From Rubrivirga sp. (lineage in GTDB: Bacteria; Actinomycetota; Actinomycetes; S36-B12): 33,728 nucleotides of DNA. The stretch covers positions 21,148-54,875 of the forward strand of contig PBTV01000032.1 of the NCBI GenBank assembly GCA_002729215.1. The letters run 5' to 3'. Made by a program: the position numbers and the translations under genes. Below, piece after piece: positions 7,006 through 14,207 of this stretch; the first letter of the stretch is position 1, and each line of letters begins with the position of its first letter. The notes beneath the pieces are model-generated. The model ran no database searches. It saw nothing but the letters and a program-made list of their open reading frames with translations, and was not told the origin of the DNA.

Positions 7006-7785
7006 ATGCCGGCGTTGATCTTCGACTGTGACGGTGTTCTGGCCGATACCGAGCGCGATGGGCATCTGCCCGCTTTCAATGCGACTTTCAAGCACTTCGA
7101 TCTGCCCGTGTGTTGGAATGAAGAGGAGTACGCGCAGAAACTGACCATCGGCGGTGGGAAAGAACGACTGAAGAGCCTGTTGACACCCGAGTTCATCGGC
7201 GCGGCCCACCTGCCTACCGATCTCGAGGGCCTGTCGGACGCCGTCGCTTCCTGGCATGCGTACAAGACCGGCGTCTACACCGACCTGGTCGCCGACGGTG
7301 TCATGCCAGGCCGCCCCGGAATCACCCGAATCGTCACCGCGGCTCACGATGCCGGATGGACGCTCGCCGTTGCCTCCACGTCACACGAAGACTCCGTGCG
7401 CGCAGTACTCGAGCATGCTGTCGGCAAAGACATGGCAGCTCACTTTTCGGTATTCGCCGGCGACATCGTGGCCGAGAAGAAGCCCGCACCGGACATCTAC
7501 CTACTCGCCCTGCAAGAACTTGGCATCCCCGTCGATGATGCAGTCGTTGTGGAAGACAGTGCAAACGGACTGCGCGCGGCCCTCGCTGCACAGTTGCGAA
7601 CCGTGGTAACCGTCAGCAGCTTCACAAGCGAGGAAGACTTCACGGGAGCATCCCTGGTGGTCACGTCCCTCGGTGATTCCCCCGAGCCGGCGGCGTCGGT
7701 CCTGGCCAACCCCCGCGACGTCAGCGTCGATCACGAGGTCACGCTCGACGTTCTCACCCAGGTTTTGACAACACCCCGCCCATAA
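7006..7785 (+). CDS. HAD-superfamily sugar phosphatase, CbbY-like
   Basis: This 259-residue protein has HAD motif I IFDCDGVLADTE (nucleophile Asp7, acid Asp9), a cap domain, motif II Thr/Ser in VASTSHEDS, motif III Lys in AEKKPAPDIY and motif IV VVVEDSANGL. The cap segment WNEEEYAQKLTIGGGKERL closely parallels CbbY, the xylulose-1,5-bisphosphate phosphatase, where the GGKER loop contacts the substrate phosphate. I therefore expect a phosphatase for a small sugar phosphate or bisphosphate. Its start is three bases after the aldolase stop, implying tight coupling. It may remove a dead-end product or supply a free ketose to the pathway; that choice is inference. Confidence 0.87.
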   Translation: MPALIFDCDGVLADTERDGHLPAFNATFKHFDLPVCWNEEEYAQKLTIGGGKERLKSLLTPEFIGAAHLPTDLEGLSDAVASWHAYKTGVYTDLVADGVMPGRPGITRIVTAAHDAGWTLAVASTSHEDSVRAVLEHAVGKDMAAHFSVFAGDIVAEKKPAPDIYLLALQELGIPVDDAVVVEDSANGLRAALAAQLRTVVTVSSFTSEEDFTGASLVVTSLGDSPEPAASVLANPRDVSVDHEVTLDVLTQVLTTPRP

Positions 7786-7814
7786 CAACAGCGCACGCGA
7801 AGTGAGGTAGTGAC

Positions 7815-9524
7815 ATGACCCGTTTGGTGAACGATCCCGTCGAATTCTCCGCTGAGCTCGTCGATGGCTTCATTCAAGCCAACACCCGCTACGTCCGACC
7901 CGTCTACGGCGGCGTCGTTCGATCCACCGAGACCAAACCCGGGAAGGTCGCGATCGTGACCGGTGGGGGTCTCGGCCACTATCCCGGCTTCGTGGGCTGG
8001 GTGGGACCCGGGCTCGTCGATGGGGCCGTCACCGGGAAGGTCTTCGCGTCACCGGCGGCGTCCCAGGTCCATAGCGTCGCCAAGGCTGCCGATCACGGCG
8101 GCGGAATTCTCTTGGCGTACCTGAACTACGCCGGTGACATGCTGCAGTTCGGCATGGCGGGAGAACTCCTGAAGGCCGATGGCTTCGATGTCAGAAGTGC
8201 TGCAGTCACCGACGATGTCGCCTCCGCGCCGGTGGAAGAAACAGACAAGCGTCGCGGTATCGCCGGCGGACTGGCCGTGTTGAAGGTGACGTCCGCCGCC
8301 GCGGAAGCCGGAATGACCCTCGATCAAGTCACGGCCGTCTGTCAACTGGCCAATGACCGGACCCGGACCTGCGGCATCGCTTTCTCCGGGTGCACGCTGC
8401 CCGGGGCCGATGAGCCGCTGTTCGAGGTGACCGAAGGCAAGATGGCCGTCGGCCTCGGCGTCCACGGGGAGCCCGGAATCTACGAAACCGACCTTGGAAC
8501 CGCCGACGATGTCGCCCAGCTACTCGTCGACACGTTGATGAACGAGGTCCCGCAAGGCGCAGGCACGCGGGTGGTCGCGATGCTCAACGGCCTGGGATCG
8601 GCGAAATACGAGGAACTGTTCGTCACCTTCACGTCGGTCACCAGCAAACTCCGCGACGCCGGACTCGACGTCGTCGACGGGCAGGTGGGGGAGTTCATGA
8701 CATCACTGGACATGGGTGGACTGTCGCTGACCTTGATGTGGTTGGACGACGATCTCGAGACGTTGTGGTTCGCTCCTTGTGACAGCGCCGCATACTCACG
8801 CCCCGTGCTGCAGGACCCGCCCCTGGACGCAAGCGTCACCTTCAACACCGAACCCGAGCCGCTCACCGTCCAACAGGAAGGCAGCGCATCCTCGCGAGCC
8901 GCCGCCGGTCTCATCGCCGATGCGCTCGACCGCGTGCGCGATGTCCTGAGCGCGAACGAGTCGATGCTCGGAGACTTGGACGCCGTCGCCGGTGACGGAG
9001 ACCACGGGGCCGGAATGGCGCGCGGCTCCGCGGCCGCCGCGCACACCGCCCGTGAGTTGGTCGCCGAGGGCGCGGGAGCGCAGACGACTCTGGCGGGCGC
9101 GGGAGCGCGATGGACCGAGCATTCTGGTGGGGCGTCGGGTGCGCTGTGGGGCGCAGCCCTGACGGCCGCGGGCAACTCGCTGGGCGACGATCGTGACGTC
9201 GACAACGCCGCGGCTGTTGCTGCGGTTCAGGCCTTCGTGGACTCGGTCATCAATTTGGGCAAGGCCAATGTGGGTGACAAGACGATCGTGGATGCTCTGG
9301 TTCCCTTCACGGAGGCCTTCGGGGCGGCCGTTGAGTCCAGCGGCGATGTTTCGCAGGCCTGGCAGAGCGCAGCGGCGGTATCGGAAGAAGCCGCCGCAGG
9401 CACCGAAGCCCTCGTGCCCCGCATGGGCAGGGCGCGGGTCCTCGGTGAGCGCTCGGTCGGTTCCCCCGACCCCGGTGCCGTGTCGTTCGCGATGGCCGCA
9501 CAAGCCGCTGTCGCGACCGACTAG
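7815..9524 (+). CDS. DAK-family ketose kinase (DhaK-DhaL in one chain, erythrulose-kinase type)
   Basis: This 569-residue protein joins a DhaK domain (about 1-335) to a DhaL ATP-binding domain (about 360-565). His217 in GVHGEPG corresponds to the residue that covalently holds the ketone substrate. His55 (GGGLGHYP) and Asp108 (NYAGD) match the catalytic pair. DhaL has GDGDHG (393-398), SGGASG, GDKTIVDAL and SPDPGA for Mg-ATP and phosphate binding. GHYP in place of GHEP of true dihydroxyacetone kinases is a feature I associate with the L/D-erythrulose kinases known from mycobacterial tetritol pathways. ATP-dependent phosphorylation of a short ketose is likely; the exact ketose is not certain. 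AAGTGAGGTAG precedes ATG 7815; the gene is 29 bases after the HAD gene. Confidence 0.9.
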   Translation: MTRLVNDPVEFSAELVDGFIQANTRYVRPVYGGVVRSTETKPGKVAIVTGGGLGHYPGFVGWVGPGLVDGAVTGKVFASPAASQVHSVAKAADHGGGILLAYLNYAGDMLQFGMAGELLKADGFDVRSAAVTDDVASAPVEETDKRRGIAGGLAVLKVTSAAAEAGMTLDQVTAVCQLANDRTRTCGIAFSGCTLPGADEPLFEVTEGKMAVGLGVHGEPGIYETDLGTADDVAQLLVDTLMNEVPQGAGTRVVAMLNGLGSAKYEELFVTFTSVTSKLRDAGLDVVDGQVGEFMTSLDMGGLSLTLMWLDDDLETLWFAPCDSAAYSRPVLQDPPLDASVTFNTEPEPLTVQQEGSASSRAAAGLIADALDRVRDVLSANESMLGDLDAVAGDGDHGAGMARGSAAAAHTARELVAEGAGAQTTLAGAGARWTEHSGGASGALWGAALTAAGNSLGDDRDVDNAAAVAAVQAFVDSVINLGKANVGDKTIVDALVPFTEAFGAAVESSGDVSQAWQSAAAVSEEAAAGTEALVPRMGRARVLGERSVGSPDPGAVSFAMAAQAAVATD

Positions 9525-9599
9525 TCGAACGACGAACGGGCAACGATCCAACCAACGCAGGTTTCTCCGAGCGAGAGCGAACAAAGAGATGAGTAGGTA

Positions 9600-11792
9600 A
9601 TGCCGAAGACGCGTCAGTTATCCATGGATGCGCCGTGGTCGCAGGTGCAGGTCTCGACGAAGGACTGGGACGCCGCTGATCCGGCTCTCCTGACCACCAT
9701 GCTGACCCACATGCACATCATTCGTGCATTCGAAGAGACCGCCCTCGAGTTCGCCGGCGAAAAACTAGTGAACGGACCGTTGCACTCCAGCATCGGCCAG
9801 GAAGGTGGCGCCGCGGGCTCGGTACTGGCGTTGGCTCCGTCGGATCAGGTGAACGGTTCCCACCGAGGTCATCACCAATTCCTGTCGAAGGCGCTCGGTT
9901 TTATCTCGCCCGATGGTCTCGATCCCCGGGCTGATTTCTCCGACGACGTGTCGACGGTGGCGCAGCGGGCTCTTGCGGAGATTTGCGGCCTGGCGCAGGG
10001 CTACTGCGCTGGCCGCGGAGGGTCGATGCACCTGCAGTGGAAAGAGGCCGGTGCACTCGGCACGAACGCCATCGTCGGTGGCGCCGTTCCGTTCGCGACG
10101 GGGTTCGCCTGGGCGAACAAGCATTCGGGGAGTCAGGCCGTCTCGGTCTCCTACTTCGGCGATGGGGCCATGAACATCGGATCGGTCCTGGAGTCGTTGA
10201 ACCTGGCGGCTGCGTGGAAATTGCCCGTGTGCTTCTTCGTCGAGAACAACCAGTACGGGGTGTCCACCACGGTCGAGGAGGCCACCGGTGAGCCACGGTT
10301 ATCTGGACGAGGCCCCGGTTTCAAGATCGCGAGCTGGCAGGTCGACGGCATGGACCCGCTCGCGGTGTACCTGACGATGCAGAAGGCCGTTGAGCACATG
10401 CGCTCGGGCAACGGCCCCACGCTCGTCGAGGCCGACGTGTACCGCTACTTCCACCAGAACGGACCGTTCCCCGGGAGCGCCTTTGGTTACCGCGATAAAG
10501 CAGAGGAAGCTGTGTGGCGCGATCGAGACCCCATCAAGCAAACCCAGTCCCACGTGGTGCGCCGCGGGATCATGACCGACGACGAGATCGCCGACCTGCG
10601 CAATCGGTGCACCTCGTTGATGTCCGACGTGGCGAGTCGACTCGTGGAGGACAACCCGGACGCTCCCGGAACACGTCGCTTCATTCCGTCGTTGTGGCCG
10701 GACCCGACAACCATCAACGACGGCATCCGCAGCGACCTCGCCGAGTTCGAGGGAGTCAAATTCAAAGAAGAGCAAGACTTCGTCGGTCAGACTGTCGAGC
10801 GGAAGTTCGTCACTGCGATCGCGGACGTGATGCTCCGCCGTATGGAGGAAGACGACTCGATCGTGGTGATGGGCGAGGACATACACAAGCTCAACGGAGG
10901 ACCGCGTGGAGCAACCAAAGGACTCAAGGACGCCTTCCCCGATCGGGTGCTCGGCACCCCGATTTCCGAAGCCGCCTTCACCGGTCTGGCCGGTGGCATC
11001 GCCCTGGATGGCCGATACACCCCCGTGGTCGAATTGATGTACGCCGACTTCATCTGGGTTGCCGCCGACCAAATCTTCAACCAGATCGGCAAGGCGCGTC
11101 ACATGTTCGGCGGGCAGCACGACATGGCACTGGTGATGCGGGTGAAGATTGGAACGCGCACCGGATACGGATCCCAGCACTCCATGGATCCAGCCGGAGT
11201 GATGAACACGTCCCCGGGGTGGCGCATCGCTGCACCATCTACTCCGCTCGACTACATCGGCATGATGAACAGCGCCCTGCGCTGCAAGGACCCTGTGGTT
11301 GTTCTTGAACACGACGCCGATCTGTATAAGACCTCGGGAGAGACGCCCGAGTCCGATCTTGATTTCCACATCCCCGTCGGCCGAGCCGCAATCCGCCGAC
11401 AGGGCAGCGCCGTGACGGTTCTGACCTACCTGTCCATGGTGCAGCAGTCCCTTGATGCAGCGGAATCCAGTGGGGTGGACGCCGAAGTCATCGACCTGCG
11501 ATGGCTGGACGCTGCGAGTATCGACTGGGACACCATCGGAGAAAGCATCCGCAAAACCAACAACGTCATGATCGTCGAGCAAGGTAGCCGTGGAACGTCC
11601 TACGGAGGGTGGCTGACCGACGAGATTCAGCGTCGCTACTTCGATTGGCTCGACTCACCGATCCAGCGGATTTCCGGCGCGGAATCCGCGCCCACCATCA
11701 GTGCCGTGTTGGAGAAGGCGGCCCTGCCGAACGAGGACACCGTCGCCCAAGCGCTCGTTGACCACTTCGCGACACCGCACGGGAGTCGATAA
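9600..11792 (+). CDS. Fused E1 alpha/beta thiamine-diphosphate dehydrogenase (acetoin/2-oxoacid dehydrogenase family)
   Basis: This 730-residue chain fuses E1-alpha (about 35-340) to E1-beta (about 395-725). The alpha part has SHRGHHQFL, GRGGSMHL and the ThDP motif starting GDGAMNIG at about 187 and ending VENNQYG. The beta part has VMGEDIHKLNGG near 418, TPISEAAFTGLAGG, YADFIWVAADQIFNQ and GYGSQHSMDP. Such E1s decarboxylate a 2-oxoacid, or cleave acetoin, and pass the acyl group to a lipoyl E2. In the separate-chain complexes these are two genes. The adjacent E2 gene abuts its stop. Context (ketose kinase, aldolase) argues against a housekeeping pyruvate complex. The substrate is unassigned; pyruvate from DHAP or direct cleavage of a hydroxyketone are both possible. 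Confidence 0.88.
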   Translation: MPKTRQLSMDAPWSQVQVSTKDWDAADPALLTTMLTHMHIIRAFEETALEFAGEKLVNGPLHSSIGQEGGAAGSVLALAPSDQVNGSHRGHHQFLSKALGFISPDGLDPRADFSDDVSTVAQRALAEICGLAQGYCAGRGGSMHLQWKEAGALGTNAIVGGAVPFATGFAWANKHSGSQAVSVSYFGDGAMNIGSVLESLNLAAAWKLPVCFFVENNQYGVSTTVEEATGEPRLSGRGPGFKIASWQVDGMDPLAVYLTMQKAVEHMRSGNGPTLVEADVYRYFHQNGPFPGSAFGYRDKAEEAVWRDRDPIKQTQSHVVRRGIMTDDEIADLRNRCTSLMSDVASRLVEDNPDAPGTRRFIPSLWPDPTTINDGIRSDLAEFEGVKFKEEQDFVGQTVERKFVTAIADVMLRRMEEDDSIVVMGEDIHKLNGGPRGATKGLKDAFPDRVLGTPISEAAFTGLAGGIALDGRYTPVVELMYADFIWVAADQIFNQIGKARHMFGGQHDMALVMRVKIGTRTGYGSQHSMDPAGVMNTSPGWRIAAPSTPLDYIGMMNSALRCKDPVVVLEHDADLYKTSGETPESDLDFHIPVGRAAIRRQGSAVTVLTYLSMVQQSLDAAESSGVDAEVIDLRWLDAASIDWDTIGESIRKTNNVMIVEQGSRGTSYGGWLTDEIQRRYFDWLDSPIQRISGAESAPTISAVLEKAALPNEDTVAQALVDHFATPHGSR

Positions 11793-13106
11793 ATGCCTCG
11801 CTTGCTGCGTATGCCCGGCATCTCCGCCGATGCCGAAGAAGTCGTTTTCCTGGAATGGTGTTCGACGGTGGGCAGCACCGTCGCCGCGGGCGCGGCCATC
11901 GCCACGGTGGAAACCGAGAAGGCGAATGTCGACATCGAAGCCGATGAAGAGGCCGTGCTGTGGCGGACCCTGATCGAACCCGGTGATGCGGTCGCCGTGG
12001 GTGCGCCGATCGCCGTGCTGGCCGGCGTCGGGGAGGACGTGTCGGACGAAGGCGGAGTCCTGGACGCGCTAGGGCTCGCGACCACAAGCACCGCCGACGC
12101 TGCCGAACACCAGGTCGCTGATCACGACAACGTGGAAGAACGCGACGCTACACCGAAACCAACCGAGGCGACTGCCCCGAGTCCCGCAGCAGACATCGGG
12201 GTCGGCGCGCCACGGGCCAACGGTCGACTCTTTGCATCACCGCTGGCACGTAAATTGGCCCGGGACAACGACATCGCACTGGCCGGCGTGATGGGCACCG
12301 GGCCCGGTGGACGCATCGTCCGCCGAGACATCGACCTCGCACGGGCAGGTCGAGCCGAAGATCGTGCGTCGCAGTTGAGTGCCAGTCAGCCACGTGAAGC
12401 CGTAGGGCGTCAGACTGCGGGTGCCGCGGAATTCGTGGACATTCCGCACTCGGGAATGCGGCGGGCGATTGCGCGCGCGTTGACGGCGAGTAAGCAAAAC
12501 GTCCCGCATTTCTATCTGGAATCCACCTGTCGGGTCGAATCGCTGCTCGAGATGCGCGAAACGATCAACAACGACTCGCAGGTGCGGATATCGATTAACG
12601 ACTTCGTGCTGAAGGCCGTCGGCAAAGCGTTGATGGACGTGCCGGAGATGAATGTCGTGTGGACGGACGATGCGGTACGCCGATTCTCCACAGCCGATGT
12701 GTCTGTGGCCGTCGGCGGTGATCACGGCTTGGTGACTCCCGTCCTGCGAACGGTTGAATCCTTGAGCCTGTCCCAGATTTCCGGGCACGTCCGAGACTTT
12801 GTCGACAGGGCCAGTCGCGGGCAGTTGAAGCAGGGCGAACTAGAGGGCGGATCCTTCTCGGTGTCGAACTTGGGCATGTATGCGGTGGAGAGATTCGCGG
12901 CCATCATCAATCCGCCGCAGGCCGGGATCCTCGCGGTGGGAGCGGTACGGGAGGAACCCGTGGTCACCAACGGCTTGGTCGGCGTCGGCTCGGTCCTCAC
13001 CGTCACCCTGTCTGCCGACCATCGAGGTGTCGATGGGGTGGTCGCGGCGACATGGCTGAAGAGATTCATGGCGCTGATGGAGAATCCGGCATTGCTGCTT
13101 GCGTAG
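11793..13106 (+). CDS. E2 dihydrolipoamide acyltransferase with one lipoyl domain
   Basis: This 437-residue protein has an N-terminal lipoyl domain with the modified lysine at about Lys43 (VETEKANVDIE). Acidic/Ala-Pro linkers follow, then a peripheral-subunit-binding domain at about 147-180 (LFASPLARKLARDNDI, then GTGPGGRIVRRDI) and a catalytic acyltransferase core at about 215-437. The core ends with the active-site SADHRGVDG (His near 410) and contains GSFSVSNLGMYAVERFAAII. It transfers the acyl group made by the fused E1 to CoA. Its ATG directly follows the E1 TAA with no spacer. No E3 dihydrolipoamide dehydrogenase gene is present, so a shared E3 from elsewhere in the genome is expected. 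Confidence 0.92.
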   Translation: MPRLLRMPGISADAEEVVFLEWCSTVGSTVAAGAAIATVETEKANVDIEADEEAVLWRTLIEPGDAVAVGAPIAVLAGVGEDVSDEGGVLDALGLATTSTADAAEHQVADHDNVEERDATPKPTEATAPSPAADIGVGAPRANGRLFASPLARKLARDNDIALAGVMGTGPGGRIVRRDIDLARAGRAEDRASQLSASQPREAVGRQTAGAAEFVDIPHSGMRRAIARALTASKQNVPHFYLESTCRVESLLEMRETINNDSQVRISINDFVLKAVGKALMDVPEMNVVWTDDAVRRFSTADVSVAVGGDHGLVTPVLRTVESLSLSQISGHVRDFVDRASRGQLKQGELEGGSFSVSNLGMYAVERFAAIINPPQAGILAVGAVREEPVVTNGLVGVGSVLTVTLSADHRGVDGVVAATWLKRFMALMENPALLLA

Positions 13107-13188
13107 CGCACGCACGCGTTCCTGTGTGTACGCGGGCAGGGCGCTGTAGGGCACATAAGTTGAGGTAGAAGGCGGCAAGGGAGACGCG

Positions 13189-14157
13189 GTGGCACCACGG
13201 GTAAGCATGGAGACCTTGGCCAAGGCCGCCTACTGGTACTACGTCCAAGACTTGAGTCAAAAGGAAGTCGCGCGGCGCCTGGGCACGAGCCAATCGAATG
13301 TGTCTCGGCTGATGAGGTCGGCCCGCGAACTAGGCGTCGTGACGTTCGACATCTCGTATCCCATTCACCGCGAGCTGGACTTGGAAGACGAGTTGCGGTC
13401 GGCATTCGACGAATTCGGAGTGCGTGACGTCGTCGTGTCGCAGGCGTTCTCGGACACCCACGCTCCAGGGGACAGCCAAGCGGCAGTGATGAGCCTCGCC
13501 AGATCGGGAGCCGAGTGGATCCAGGACAACGTCGTGGACCACGACACTCTGGCTCTCTTTTGGGGAACGACGGTCAAGGCCATGGTTGACGTGGCCCGCT
13601 TCGATCGCAGGATCGACGCCCACGTTGTGCAGCTTGCCGGAGAGTGGAGCGTTGACCCTGGACTGTCGGGTCACAACCTGGTGCGTGACCTGGCAGACAA
13701 GATGGGTGGTCGGTACTCCTACTTCAACGCCCCCGCGGTCGCCGCCAGCGCTGAGGAAGCGGACGCGCTCTTATCTACTCCCGAAGTGACACGGTCGTTG
13801 GAATTCGCCCGGCAGGCCAACGTTGCCTTCCTCGGCATCGGGTCGTTTCCCACAGACACCACACGAACCTTTCTCGATCTTGCAAGAGCGACAAAGGCGG
13901 AAGTGAGCGAAGCCAAGAAGAAGAAAGTCGTGGGGCAGTTCTCCGGTCGTTTCTACGACGCCAACGGTGAACAGGTGAACCTCGCGATCCACCGACGCCT
14001 GGTGTCGCTCGATCTCGCCGATGTTAGGCGTATTCCGACGATCGCGGCTATCGCCCACGGCAAGGGAAAGGCAGCGGCGGTGCGGGCTGCCATCCACGGA
14101 GGACTCATCGACGTGCTCATCGTTGATCCAGACCTCGGGCGTAGCCTGCTGACCTAG
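13189..14157 (+). CDS. SorC/DeoR-type sugar-binding transcriptional regulator
   Basis: The 322-residue protein begins with a helix-turn-helix (AAYWYYVQDLSQKEVARRLG, then TSQSNVSRLMRSARELGVV), the standard SorC-family DNA-binding region. A sugar-phosphate-binding SIS-like domain follows, with LALFWGTTVKAMV, VVQLAGEW and FLGIGSF, and a C-terminal GKGKAAAVRAAIHGGLIDVLI, which is highly typical. SorC regulators sense a phosphorylated intermediate of the pathway they control. GTG 13189 is preceded by AAGGGAG. It lies 82 bases after the E2 gene on the same strand, and the divergent AT-rich region at 6030-6110 is its most likely operator. Either activation or repression is possible. Confidence 0.92.
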   Translation: MAPRVSMETLAKAAYWYYVQDLSQKEVARRLGTSQSNVSRLMRSARELGVVTFDISYPIHRELDLEDELRSAFDEFGVRDVVVSQAFSDTHAPGDSQAAVMSLARSGAEWIQDNVVDHDTLALFWGTTVKAMVDVARFDRRIDAHVVQLAGEWSVDPGLSGHNLVRDLADKMGGRYSYFNAPAVAASAEEADALLSTPEVTRSLEFARQANVAFLGIGSFPTDTTRTFLDLARATKAEVSEAKKKKVVGQFSGRFYDANGEQVNLAIHRRLVSLDLADVRRIPTIAAIAHGKGKAAAVRAAIHGGLIDVLIVDPDLGRSLLT

Positions 14158-14168
14158 GAGGTGATGAC

Positions 14169-14207
14169 GTGGCAGTTACTGCCGATCGAGCCTCGTATTT
14201 CCGTTGA
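14169..14207 (+). CDS. Possible 12-codon leader ORF coupled to the EEP gene
   Basis: GTG 14169 stands exactly seven bases after AGGAGG (14156-14161), the best ribosome site in the area, and encodes MAVTADRASYFR followed by TGA. The TGA (14205-14207) overlaps the TTG start (14204) of the hydrolase as TTGA. This looks like a mini-cistron that delivers ribosomes to a start that lacks its own site. The alternative is that the hydrolase originally began here and a single-base frameshift broke its N-terminus. Confidence 0.45.
   Translation: MAVTADRASYFR

Noticed and set aside
6085-7347. A 420-codon open frame on the minus strand opposite the aldolase and phosphatase
   Set aside because: It mirrors well-recognised plus-strand genes. 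High-GC third positions keep antisense frames open, and the protein has no recognisable motif.
10299-11582. A 427-codon minus-strand frame inside the E1 fusion
   Set aside because: It is the antisense shadow of a gene with full ThDP-enzyme motifs, with His/Val-rich composition and no domain.
9600-13106. Calling the E1-E2 pair the housekeeping pyruvate dehydrogenase
   Set aside because: Actinobacteria usually use a homodimeric AceE-type E1, and this fused alpha/beta form sits inside a sugar operon with a SorC regulator. A dedicated role is more likely, though pyruvate as substrate is not excluded.
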